In this document: positions 43,130 through 51,674 of the stretch, one piece after another
How the letters are laid out: each line of letters opens with the position of its first letter
Numbering within the stretch: the stretch's first letter is position 1
NCBI RefSeq assembly: GCF_040939785.1
Contig: NZ_CP162553.1
Location: 4,979,001-5,043,000 of the forward strand
DNA: 64,000 nucleotides
Source of the DNA: Bradyrhizobium lupini
GTDB taxonomy: Bacteria; Pseudomonadota; Alphaproteobacteria; Rhizobiales; Xanthobacteraceae
Direction of reading: 5' to 3'
The notes under the pieces: generated by a model
Databases searched by the model: none
Told to the model about the DNA's origin: nothing
The model's input: only the letters and a program-made list of their open reading frames with translations
Program-made: the position numbers and the translations under genes

Positions 43130-44461
43130 ATGCCGGAGCCGACCAACCAGCTGACACTCACCGATGCCGTAATCCGCAACGCGACGTTGCCGCCGGGTAA
43201 GGCGCAGCATTATCTCCACGACGACAAGTTGCCCGGCCTCGCGCTGCGCATGCGCGCGACCGGTGGCCGGACCTGGGTCTACCTTTTCACCAAGCCGGGG
43301 GTGAGGGGGACCCAGCGCAAGACCCTCGGCGCCTGGCCCAAATATAATGAGAAGGCAGCGCGCAAGGCCGCCACCATCGCCGCGGGCGAGGTCTTCAAGG
43401 GCGTGGATCCGAACGACGCCAAGCGCGAGGCGAGGCGGCAACAGGCAGCCGAGAAGCAGCGCACCACGCTAACCACCCTCATTGTTGAAGATGGTCCCTA
43501 CCAGGCGTCCTTGACCGGACGCCAAGTCGTCAACTGGAAGCCAGCAATGTCGGCGCTGCGGCGCGGGCTCAAGGAACACGCCGAGAGCGCCGTCGGAGAC
43601 CTGACGCGGCGGCAGATCATGGCGGCCGTCGACAAGATTGCCAAGACCGGCAAGCGTGGGGCGGCCAAGGACCTGCGCAAGCACACCCACACCTTCCTCG
43701 AATGGTGCGTCGGCGAAGGTTATGTCGACCACAATGTGCTCGCTGGTTATCGCGAGCCGAAGGAAACCCGGGCGCAGCGGAGCTTGCGCCGCACCAAGGG
43801 ACGCGCGCTGAGCGATGACGAGATCATCAAGGTCTGGCAGGCATCCGGCAAGCTCGGGACTTTCGGGCTTCTGGTACGGATGTGCCTACTGGGCGGCCCG
43901 CGCCGCAGCGAGCCAACCATGATCGAGTGGTCGAAGCATGTCATGGACGACCGCATCACCTTCGATGCCACGTGGACCAAGATGGGCCTGCACCACGACC
44001 TGCCGCGCACCCATCTCGTTGACGAGGTGCTCGCGGCCGCGAAACATTTCCAGCGGGCAACCTCCGACTATGTCTTCCCATCACCAAAGACCGGCGGCCA
44101 GATGTCCGGCTTCACCAAGATGGTCAACCGCTTGGTCAAGGAAGCGAGCGTCGCCAGGTTCACCATGCATGACTTAAGGCGCAGCTTACGCACCATCATG
44201 TCACGCTGTGGCTACGACAACGAAATCCAGCGGCTGTGTGTTGGACAGAAGCCAAGCGGAATCGATCAGGTCTACAATCACGACGAACAGTGGATCATCC
44301 GCAAGATGGCGTTCGAAGCGGCTCACGACTACATTGCGGAGTTGGTCGGCGCGAAACGGGTCGGCAAAATCGTGCGTCTGCAGCGGACGAATCCGCTTGA
44401 CCCGATCAAGGCCGAGCTCCTCGGCCGTCTCCGTGAGCATTTTGCGGCTGAGGCGTCTTAG
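43130..44461 (+). CDS. Tyrosine recombinase, island integrase
   Basis: A 443-residue P4-type integrase. An N-terminal DUF4102-like domain (residues 10-100, LPGLALRMRATGGRTWVYLF) precedes the core-binding helices and the catalytic domain. Candidate catalytic residues are Arg258/259 in GGPRRSEP, the His-x-x-Arg pair 347/350 in TMHDLRRSLRT, and Tyr382 in VYNHDEQW. The position that is usually His in an LGH-type motif reads CVGQ here, and the central region is a bit unusual. The ATG at 43130 gives MPEPTNQLTLTDAVIRNA. It is 330 bp inside the attachment site and points inward. A decayed copy of its C-terminal half lies at 57755-58160. Confidence 0.92.
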   Translation: MPEPTNQLTLTDAVIRNATLPPGKAQHYLHDDKLPGLALRMRATGGRTWVYLFTKPGVRGTQRKTLGAWPKYNEKAARKAATIAAGEVFKGVDPNDAKREARRQQAAEKQRTTLTTLIVEDGPYQASLTGRQVVNWKPAMSALRRGLKEHAESAVGDLTRRQIMAAVDKIAKTGKRGAAKDLRKHTHTFLEWCVGEGYVDHNVLAGYREPKETRAQRSLRRTKGRALSDDEIIKVWQASGKLGTFGLLVRMCLLGGPRRSEPTMIEWSKHVMDDRITFDATWTKMGLHHDLPRTHLVDEVLAAAKHFQRATSDYVFPSPKTGGQMSGFTKMVNRLVKEASVARFTMHDLRRSLRTIMSRCGYDNEIQRLCVGQKPSGIDQVYNHDEQWIIRKMAFEAAHDYIAELVGAKRVGKIVRLQRTNPLDPIKAELLGRLREHFAAEAS

Positions 44462-44774
44462 TGGTCTTATCGCACTTGGCCAGATAGTCGCGCACCGCAT
44501 CGACACGATAGAGCGGGCGGCCATCGACGTAGCGCCATTTCAGCGGGTGGTTCGGATCACGCCGCCACTGCTCCAGTGCGCCAGGCGTGCGCCGGATAAC
44601 CGCGGCCGCCTCTAATGCCGTTAAATTGGAGCTGGCCGGCAGCGCATCGATATCGAACGTCGCGGGCGGCGGCACGCCGCGATTCTTGCGACGCCGCTTT
44701 GTGGAAGGCGGCATCTCACCACTACTTGGCGGCCCTATCGCCTCGGTCGGAGGCTTTTCGTTTTCACCGTTCAT
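44406..44774 (-). CDS. AlpA/MerR-type small DNA-binding protein, probable excisionase
   Basis: A 122-residue protein with a Lys/Arg-rich N-terminal tail and a HTH_17-type domain: LTALEAAAVIRRTPGALEQWRRDPNHPLKWRYVDGRPLYRVDAVRDYL, the winged-helix layout of AlpA/Xis-like recombination directionality factors. Its 3' end overlaps the 3' end of the integrase by 56 bp in convergent orientation. Small HTH proteins beside an integrase often control excision, so that role is inferred. Confidence 0.7.
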   Translation of the reverse strand: MNGENEKPPTEAIGPPSSGEMPPSTKRRRKNRGVPPPATFDIDALPASSNLTALEAAAVIRRTPGALEQWRRDPNHPLKWRYVDGRPLYRVDAVRDYLAKCDKTTKTPQPQNAHGDGRGARP

Positions 44775-44996
44775 GCCTCCGCCCCAAACCCTGATCCGGT
44801 TTGACGCAATAAGATCGCAGACGTCAGCAGCAATACAGAAATCGAGGGCGCAGGTATGGCTGCTGGGTAGGTGTGGCGTACAAATAGGACGAATCGTGCC
44901 TGTTTTCGGAGGGCTTCCCGATTAATCAAAATCCTTGCCCAAGCTCGGGGGCGCCTGGATAGTACGTTAGAATAAGCGCCAGCCTTTGGAGCCAAG

Positions 44997-45248
44997 ATGA
45001 ATTTGGATGAAGAAGCAGCGCGGTTCGTGCAGCTGCTCGACGAAGAACGCGAGGAGCAGATGTACCAAGCTTACCTCGAGCAGCACACGCGTCTCATCCC
45101 GCGGGAGTTCGTACAGAACCACGGTATCGGGCTCAGCCTTGTTCTTCGCAAGCTCTCATTCGGCGCCGACTACAAAACCGATTTCTTCTATTTCTCGAAA
45201 ACCACGGATGACTGGAACGCCGTCTTATGCAGGCTGCCCTCTCGATGA
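44997..45248 (+). pseudogene. Shedu (DUF4263) anti-phage protein, N-terminal fragment
   Basis: An 83-residue frame whose middle, LIPREFVQNHGIGLSLVLRKLSFGADYKTDFFYFSKTTDDWNAVL, matches the start of the DUF4263/Shedu (SduA) nuclease domain, as I know that family. The remainder of the domain (normally about 150-250 further residues with the catalytic D...ExQ) is missing; after WNAVL the reading turns into CRLPSR and stops. Shedu is a single-gene anti-phage nuclease system. The fragment is fused tail to tail with an opposite-strand pseudogene, so it is inactive. Confidence 0.65.
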
Positions 45249-45661
45249 AGGTACGGTCGCGCGGGATTCCAACCGGCCTCGTTGAGTTCATCTCGCCAGC
45301 CCAATGTTAGGCGCGCAGTCGCCCAGGGATCGATCTTGAAGGAACGCGACCAGAGCCGACTGCCATTGTCGCATGCCCGCATCTTGGCTTGCCACGCGGC
45401 AATCCGTTTGGCGTGGGGAGTGGCCGGGCCTCCCAATCGCAGAATCGTTTCTAAAATATCCAAAAGCCCCGCTGGGCCGATTACGATCTCGCCCAGAGAA
45501 GTGTTGTTTGGTGATGGCGTCTCGGGCCACGACTGCGATCACCCCCACCATCCGAAGACAAGCTTAAATCCTGATGGAATCAATGTGCTTTCCTTCCTCA
45601 CGGGAATATAGGTATCCGCGAGGTCGTCGCGGTGTAGAATTACAATGGGGGATTCCAGCAT
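45188..45661 (-). pseudogene. AddB/RecB-like inactivated helicase-nuclease, N-terminal fragment with a premature stop
   Basis: From the ATG at 45661 the frame reads MLESPIVILHRDDLADTYIP and VPSGF-like LIPSGFKLVFGWWG, hits TGA at 45539-45541, and continues in the same frame with GEIVIGPAGLLDILETILRLGG, RIAAWQAKMRACDNG and DPWATARLTLGWRDELNEAGW. This order resembles the N terminus of large inactivated superfamily I helicase/PD-(D/E)XK proteins that pair with UvrD-like helicases. Only about 150 of an expected 800 or more residues remain. It is divergent from the XRE gene at 45730. The family link is from memory of the motif pattern, not a search. Confidence 0.5.
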
Positions 45662-45678
45662 GTTGTTGGTGGGTGACA

Positions 45679-45696
45679 ATCAGCTAATTAGCTGAT
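45679..45696. promoter_or_regulatory. 18-bp perfect palindrome, probable operator
   Basis: ATCAGCTAATTAGCTGAT is an exact 18-bp inverted repeat. It is centred between the divergent XRE gene (start 45730) and the AddB-like pseudogene (start 45661). This is the position and symmetry expected for autoregulation by a dimeric XRE-type repressor. Confidence 0.65.
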
Positions 45697-45729
45697 ATGC
45701 TGACAAGAACCAACGAAGGGTCGTAGCAA

Positions 45730-45900
45730 ATGGGATTGGATATGTCTTCTTTCGGGCGCGCGATCTCCTCCGCGAGGAAGGAGAAGGGCATGAGCCAAAA
45801 GGAGCTAGCCGCGAAAATAGTGAAGGAAGACGGAGAAGTAATTACTCCGCAATACCTGAACGATAAGCCAGCGTCTTGGCGAAGGCATCCGCGCCCGTGA
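45730..45900 (+). pseudogene. XRE-family HTH regulator, truncated
   Basis: A 56-residue frame: MGLDMSSFGRAISSARKEKG, then MSQKELAAKIVKEDGEVITP and QYLND. This is the first part of a Cro/CI-type helix-turn-helix (SQKELA..., with ITPQYLND at the recognition helix) as found in proteobacterial XRE regulators. After QYLND the frame runs into the antisense of a phage-tail gene fragment and ends KPASWRRHPRP. The join lies near 45862. The loss of helices 4-5 should make it inactive. It lies beside a perfect palindrome likely to be its operator. Confidence 0.65.
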
Positions 45901-46190
45901 ACGTCGTCTGACCTGCGGTCGCAGAGAAGATGAAGCGCTTTAGCGTGCCGACCGACACCATGTCGGTCCAGGCCGTGCCGTCATAAGAACGGAACTTCTT
46001 GGAGACGGTGTTGAAGTAGAAGTCGCCAGCATTTGGCGCTGCACCGAGCGGATCGGTCGCGGGATCGGCGGTGAGACCCCCGTAGTAGATGCCCTTGAAC
46101 TCGTTGATCTTTGTGACAGCATCGGCCGCATCGTTCGAAGCTGAGGCCGCATTCTCGGCCGAGGTCTGTGCGGCTGGCCCTTGTAGCGCT
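45842..46190 (-). pseudogene. Phage tail-fibre-like protein fragment
   Basis: The minus-strand frame contains AQTSAENAASASNDAADAV, a helical repeat typical of tail fibres, then GIYYGGLTADPATDPLGAAP and NAGDFYFNTVSKKFRSYDGTAWTDM, the usual phage tail structure pattern, and AGQTTFTGADAFAKTLAY. Both ends are abrupt: the 3' end meets the truncated XRE gene, and the 5' end merges with the secreted-protein pseudogene. It is a prophage relic; no other structural phage genes are near. Confidence 0.6.
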
Positions 46191-46568
46191 CGAACTCGAA
46201 GACCTGCTGTCCTGGCACGCGCTTCGTCAGGCCCTTTGCATCCACCGTGGTGCAACTCGCTTTGATCGTTGCAAAGTACGCGGTGCCAGAAGGAGCGGTG
46301 TCAGACTTAGTCCGAACATCCACGGGAAGGCACGTCAGATCGCCGAATCCGTGAAGCCCCACTTCTCGACGCTCAGAATGTCCGTGCATTTGCCGTCCGG
46401 CTCCTGCAAGGCCCAGCTCGGCAGGCTGTACTGCGTGCTGTTCCCATCCTTCTCCGGGCTACACCACTCGCCCACGAAGTCGATCGGCATCTGCTTCTCG
46501 GCCGCGTGCGCGTTGCAGACGGCGAGCATAATGAAGGCGCAGGAGAACGCCAGGGTACGTTTAGTCAT
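46170..46568 (-). pseudogene. Small secreted protein with a frameshift
   Basis: The first frame starts at ATG 46568 with signal peptide MTKRTLAFSCAFIMLAVCNAHA and continues DFVGEWCSPEKDGNSTQYSLPSW and CTDILSVEKWGF. The expected continuation, CLPVDVRTKSDTAPSGTAYFATIKASC and QVFEFERYKG, is found in another frame to about 46170. The shift lies near 46335-46350. Similar Bradyrhizobium exported proteins of about 130 residues have GEWC...W..C and TAPSGT motifs, which supports one original gene. Confidence 0.65.
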
Positions 46569-46579
46569 TACAAATTCCT

Positions 46580-46821
46580 TCAGTGTTTCGATAGCCAGCT
46601 GAGTTGCTGGCCGAGCATCAGTCCTGACATCGGCACCTCAACCTCGGCGAACCTGTCGAGCAATGCCATGTTCAGATGGCGTCGATAGTTCTGGCCGGCG
46701 AGCACGATGGCGGTGTCGCCACCCACGCGCGCCAGATCCATCTGCTGGGTCACCAGCTTGGCCCATCCCCGACGTGCTTCGATACCCATGTCGTTGAGAG
46801 TCTTGTCGTATGGCTCGATGA
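46580..46821 (-). pseudogene. DUF6884 protein, C-terminal half (split by the 9.35-kb element)
   Basis: The minus-strand frame gives IEPYDKTLNDMGIEARRGWAKLVTQQMDLARVGGDTAIVLAGQNYRRHLNMALLD and VEVPMSGLMLGQQLSWL, the C-terminal half of the DUF6884 family. It is interrupted at the 6-bp target CGATGA (46816-46821). Its N-terminal half lies at 56174-56351. Joining the two across one target copy gives an uninterrupted 137-residue protein reading GLVDPDRVIEPYDKTLN over the junction. Function of the family is unknown; it is often carried on phages and plasmids. Confidence 0.8.
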
Positions 46822-46881
46822 TATAGCGCGACAATCTGGATGGGAAGCGCGCGACAATCAGGATGGCGAGTCGGTGTCGCC
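46822..46881. repeat. Left terminal inverted repeat of the 9.35-kb element
   Basis: It starts TATAGCGCGACAATCTGGATG and contains a second unit GCGACAATCAGGATG at 46851-46865. Two further inverted GATTGTCGC units follow at about 46905-46913 and 46938-46945. It pairs with the right end at 56114-56173. Confidence 0.8.
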
Positions 46882-47030
46882 GCGAGATGATGGATTGCCG
46901 CGATGATTGTCGCGCGCAAGAGTTTTGTTCGCTCTGATTGTCGCGGAGCGTCAATCAGCGAGTGTTTTTGGTGTCGCGTGCGAGGATGGTCGCCCTGGAC
47001 CACGCTTCCGCTCGAGCGCGGTGCGCCTGC

Positions 47031-47180
47031 GATCTGGATAGCGAAAAAGCTATAGGTCCCGAAGTCGGAGAATTCGAGAATATTGCCGATGGTTGCGCCC
47101 CACACGGCGCGGCCGGTCAAGCGTTCGTCTGCCGGACCGAGGACCGGCTCCGGCTTCTCCCGAGTAAATTGCCTGGCCAT
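47031..47180 (-). pseudogene. MFS transporter N-terminal fragment
   Basis: The minus-strand frame from ATG 47180 reads RLTGRAVWGATIGNILEFSD and FGTYSFFAIQI, the N terminus of metabolite:proton-symporter (MHS) family MFS transporters, whose first helix normally reads GNILEFYDFGTYSFFA. The similarity stops at about 47031 and the rest of the transporter is absent. Confidence 0.6.
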
Positions 47181-47257
47181 CCTGGATCCGTCTCGCGCGC
47201 GATCGCTAGCCTGAACATTTCGACCAGTCAGGTCGCGCGCGTTGCATTCCACTCGCT

Positions 47258-47380
47258 CTACATCCCCTCTAGCTTGAGGTGGCCGCCCCGCGTCCCAGTG
47301 CTCCACATGTGCTTGACGCATGCCACGACGAAGCTCACGACGATGAGTGCAATAAAAATGCCTGCCTCTTGCAGCCCCAT
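47258..47380 (-). CDS. Possible 40-residue membrane protein
   Basis: MGLQEAGIFIALIVVSFVVA, then CVKHMWSTGTRGGHLKLEGM and a stop. It has one strongly hydrophobic helix and a charged tail, starting at ATG 47380 with AAGG about 7 bases upstream. It lies just upstream of the MFS fragment on the same strand. No family is recognised; it could be a remnant. Confidence 0.3.
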   Translation of the reverse strand: MGLQEAGIFIALIVVSFVVACVKHMWSTGTRGGHLKLEGM

Positions 47381-47752
47381 TCAAGCCTTGAACTGATCGC
47401 GGCAATCGCCAGCAAAGATGAATAGATGAACGCGCTGCAGTTGTCGGGCGGGGGCGATCGTTGTGCTTCTGTGCAATGGCGAGTTTGCGACAACATTGGC
47501 GGACGCCGAACAGATGCCGCCTATTTTCACATACAAGGGCCCCCGCGGGTGCATGCGGCGTTCAGCTGGCGGCGCGTGTTGCGGAAGCGTCAGCAATTGG
47601 CCCGGCTTTGCTCCGCTGCTCGCTAGTTGCGTGCAGCCGCCTGCTTTGTCGGAATTGGTCCGCTGCAGAATGGATCTTCGTGCGATCAAAAGACAATAGG
47701 AGCTCGCATTGTGGACGGCACCATGAAAACGATCGATGTCGCCCCCGGCACG
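47381..47752. other. Stretch without recognisable gene
   Basis: Short open frames occur in both directions, but none shows a family pattern or convincing ribosome-binding site. The promoter for the autotransporter may lie at its right end. No nod box or tts box was found. Confidence 0.4.
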
Positions 47753-47935
47753 ACGGTGACCACGCTCCAGGTTCGCCCCAGAATTAGCGCCCAAGAGGCT
47801 TGAAGCGAACGTGGCGTCAGGTTGTACGGTCAAAGGGAGGTTGAGGCGATCCTCAGAACGTTCATGACGAGGATTAAAGATGTTTCAACTCTTAAAGGGA
47901 GCTCGGCAGGAGCTTGTTTGGGACACCTTGTGAGG
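47753..47935. repeat. 185-bp direct repeat, copy 1
   Basis: It runs from GGTGACCACGCTCCAGGTTC through GCGCCCAAGAGGCTTGAAGCG to GGAGCTTGTTTGGGACACC. A second copy, about 97% alike by eye, starts at 53179, is interrupted at 53222/55973 by the IS21 element, and ends at 56112 against the right end of the outer element. Two small hairpins are inside (TGAGG-CGAT-CCTCA and AGCTC-GGCAG-GAGCT). Confidence 0.8.
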
Positions 47936-48013
47936 CAGCTTTTGGAGGGAGTCGACCTCGTTGAAGCTGCAGGTCTTTTGCAATCGCAGCCCGGAATAGG
48001 ACGTGTAGTATGA
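47822..48013 (+). CDS. Possible small ORF coupled to the autotransporter gene
   Basis: A 63-residue frame (starting at TTG 47822, or ATG 47872) reading REVEAILRTFMTRIKDVSTL and GHLVRQLLEGVDLVEAAGLL. Its TGA overlaps the ATG of the autotransporter gene (ATGA at 48010-48013), which suggests translational coupling. The first two thirds recur in the second copy of the 185-bp repeat. No family is recognised, so it may be only a leader. Confidence 0.35.
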   Translation: MYGQREVEAILRTFMTRIKDVSTLKGSSAGACLGHLVRQLLEGVDLVEAAGLLQSQPGIGRVV

Positions 48014-51000
48014 ATACAAAGACAATTACGATCATCGTGCTTGCGGCTCAAACGTTGCTCGGCCCGCCCAGCAGGGCCGTTGAAACCTACGATGTCAGGG
48101 ATTCGAACGGCGTGCCCTTCATGCGGGCGCGGATATTCGGTCCCGGAGATGGCCCTTCTTGTTGTGGCGGAGGTGACAAGCCGAATCATTCGCTCCGGAT
48201 TGTGCCGCAATGGGAAATAGATCATTCGCTTGCGGCGATTCGGCATTGGGCCGAAATCATCAAGGTCATGCCGGGTCAGTCGCCGGCCATTGTCAACATC
48301 GGCGGAATTCGCGGTAACACCGCAGCGTCGATAATCCAGGCGTCACCCGATGGCGGCACCAAGGTGGAGGCGGCGCTCAAGGGCCAGGATCCGGGCGAGC
48401 TGGACTACGGCGCGCATGGCATGGTTGCGATCGGCGAGATGGGGTTCTCATCCGATGCCTACATCCCTTCGCAATTGCCGATGACGCCGAAGATCGGCCT
48501 TGCGCCCGTTATGATTCATGAGTTCGCCCATCAATTGGGAATTGCCAGTACCATCATTTACGGTAGTGAAGCCACGCCGTTCTCCCCTCGGGCGATATCA
48601 CCGTATTTCGCTGAATCGATAAATGCCTGGACCGATCATTTGCACGATGACAATGGCAACCAAGCGAAGCCTGGACAGGCAATCTACTGTACCGTCTGCG
48701 CGAACCCGCGAGCTGACGACGTTTTCGACCTGCGCCGCGATCAGGGCTATTTCGCCGGCAAGAATGTGAGTGAAGTACTGGCCGGTGCCATGCCAGGTAT
48801 TCCGGTGCGAGTAATGACCGAGGATGGTCGGCAGGATGTACCGTTCGTCTCGCATAGCGAGCTTAAGAACAGCCTGATGAGCCACCAGGGATACCGGAAT
48901 TATACCTCCCTGATGGAGGCGGAGATCGCCGCGATGCAGGACATCGGCTACAGCATCGATCGGCGCAATTTCTTCGGCTACTCGATCTACGGCAACGGTC
49001 AGAATTTGGTAAACGATAATCCCTTCTTCGCTCGCAATGCTAACGGTACCGCGTATCTGCCAAATACATACAACACGGCCACGCTCGGACTGGGACTGCA
49101 CGTCTATGGCAGCGGCAACACTGTGATCCAGCGCGCCGACCTGCTTTCGCAAGGAGCAGGGGGGGCGGCATCCGCGTCGATGGCGAAAGCAATCGGATAT
49201 TAGTCTCGCCCGGGACCCGCGTCTACGCGGACGGCGCCTATGGGCGCGGCATCATGTTCACTTACGGCAAGAATCACACGTTTACTCAGGGTGGCGACGT
49301 GCAGGCTCTCGGCGAGCATGGTATCGCAGCAAGCTTCGACTTTGGCAACAGTGCGATAGGCAACGAGCATGAATACCGCGGATCGTATATTCGCACGATC
49401 GGCAATAACCCGGCCCCGATGCTGAACGAAATCGATGGTCCGCTCGTCAGCACGTTCGATCTGACCGGGCGCCTGGCTGGCAGTCATGCAGCGATGTACA
49501 TGTCGAACAATGGCTATGTCGGCCAGATCAATGTGATGCGTGGCGCAATGCTGTCAGGAGACATCCTGTCTGATTACGCCCAGCTTGACGAGAACGGTTC
49601 TCCGCGCCTGACCAAATTGACCTTCGGTATGACGCCTGACGCGAATGGTCACTCAACGGGACAGCCCGACGCAAGCTTTGCGACCCGCTATGAAGGTAAT
49701 ATCGTTGGGCGCAAAAATCTGTCGCTGCAGTTGTCCGGCGGCGCCGTGTTGTTTACCGGCAATCACGAAGTGCACGACGCAACTGTCGCGCAAGGCGCAA
49801 CCTTGTCCGGCAACGGCAGTTATCTGCTCAATAGCGATGGCCGCTTCACCAATGGCGGTGCTGTCGCTCCCCTCATCGACGGTCTTGACAACAGCATAAA
49901 GGTGAATGGCGACTATCTGCAGACCTCGACCGGTCGCTTGCAGGTCGCGGTGAATGATACCGGTGCGTTCAGCCGCCTCGTGGTGAACGGCAATGCGACG
50001 CTCGACGGCACGCTCACGATCACGCCGAAACGTGGCTGGTATCACAGCGGCTTTAGCGTCTCCTCCGATCAGTGGCTGAACGCAACAAATCTCACAGGGT
50101 CGTTCACGAACGTGGCGACATCGCTGCAATCGCCAATCTTGATGGCAAGCGCTACAGCTCAGGGCGACAACACCTATGCCTTGACGCTCGCTCGCCCAAC
50201 ATATGCCTATTCGCGTTATGCGGCCAATGCCAACAGCCGCCACGTGGGCGCGGCGCTCGATCGAGTAGCTGGCAACGCTGCGTTGGGGCTGCAGCCGCTC
50301 ATCGCGGCACTCGACTTCTCCGCATCGGACGGCACGGTGGTGACATCTGCGCTGCGGCAGCTTTCGCCGTCCGTTTATGCGTCGGAGCAGGGCAGACGTG
50401 TCAATGACAGCTTCTATGCGCGTTCAGCAGTCTACAATCGTCTCGAACAGGCGTTTGGCGGCGCGCCATTCTCGCAGATGGCGGTCATGGGTTATGGTCC
50501 TGAGCAGAGGCCCGGCGGCAATTCTGCATCTCCCATCAGCGCGGTCGGCCAGGCTACCTCTGACCTGCCATCCTATGACTTGCAGCGTTATGCAACGTGG
50601 GGTTCTGCTTTTGGCGGATGGACGACCCAATCAGGTGATAGCAATGTCGCAAGCACCAGATCCACCATTGACGGCTTCATGACCGGTATCGACGCGTCGG
50701 TATTTGACGACTGGCGCTTCGGTGTTCTTACGGGCTATAGCCGTTCCACTTTCAAGGTTAACGCTGCTTCGTCATCGGGCCGCAGCGACAATTACACTTT
50801 CGGGACTTATGCAGGCACCGAGTGGACTGTGCCAGAAGGGGCCATCGCCTTCCGCTCAGGCATTGCCTATACATGGCACGATCTTGAGATGAGCCGCAAC
50901 GTTAGGTTCCCGGGATTCAACGACAACTTGATCTCGGATTATGATGCAGGCACTTTCCAGATTTTTGGAGAATTGGGCTACAAGGTTCGTGTCGGCAAGT

Positions 51001-51428
51001 GGTCGGTGATCGAACCCTATGGCAATCTCGCCCATATTCGCGTCGCGACGGATGGTTTTAGCGAGATGGGACTGAACGGAGCGGCGCTTGATATTCACGC
51101 TGACACGATGGATACGACGCTCTCCACTCTCGGCATCTACGCGACCACCCGTTTTCAACTTGGCGAGATAGCCACGACTGCGCGAGCTGATATTGGCTGG
51201 CGTCATGCCGTTGGTGGCCTCATTCCGCTGTCGACCGCCAGCTTTGCTGCTGGTTCCATCGCTTTTGTGGCTTCGGGCGTGTCCATTGGCAAGGACGTGG
51301 CACTCGTCGAATCCGGTCTGGACTTCCAGCTTTCGAGCAACAGCACCCTTGGCGTCGCCTACCAGGGCCAGTTCGGTTCAGGCAGCACCCAGACCGGACT
51401 GAATGCCACCTTCAACGTGAAGTTCTGA
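48010..51428 (+). CDS. Autotransporter with a metalloprotease motif; reading frame broken at a G7 tract
   Basis: A classical autotransporter layout. Signal peptide (MNTKTITIIVLAAQTLLG), a passenger region with zinc-protease motif HEFAH (residues 170-174, VMIHEFAHQLGIA), a repetitive passenger stem (GNATLDGTLTITPKRGWYH), and a C-terminal beta-barrel (YATWGSAFGGWTTQSGDSN ... SRSTFKVNAAS ... GLNATFNVKF ending in Phe). The first frame (48010-49203) stops soon after a run of seven G at 49159-49165; the second frame (open from there to 51428) continues the same protein. Eight G would join them into about 1,139 residues. It is either phase-variable by slipped-strand mispairing, or recently broken. 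The protease would be delivered to the cell surface. Confidence 0.8.
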
Positions 51429-51674
51429 TACGCATGGTCAATCGATTTTGGCCCGGCGCGCTGCGCGCAATGGAGATCATGTTTCCCGATCTGGTCGACA
51501 AAACTTGGCGCGGGCGATCGAGGTTAGCCTGCCTGAACGCCGGCGCTGGCGTCTACGCGCGATGTCTGACCGAGCTCGCTCGAGGGCAAGCAGCGTTTTT
51601 GTCAACGCTGACAATCTATCCGACATCGTCTTGAGCGCCTCAAGCGTCCGGCGGGATCGAGCGGCCGCTTCGCT

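Noticed and set aside
47031-47180. Functional MFS transporter
   Set aside because: Only the first helix region is present. The sequence after FFAIQI does not continue as a transporter in any frame.
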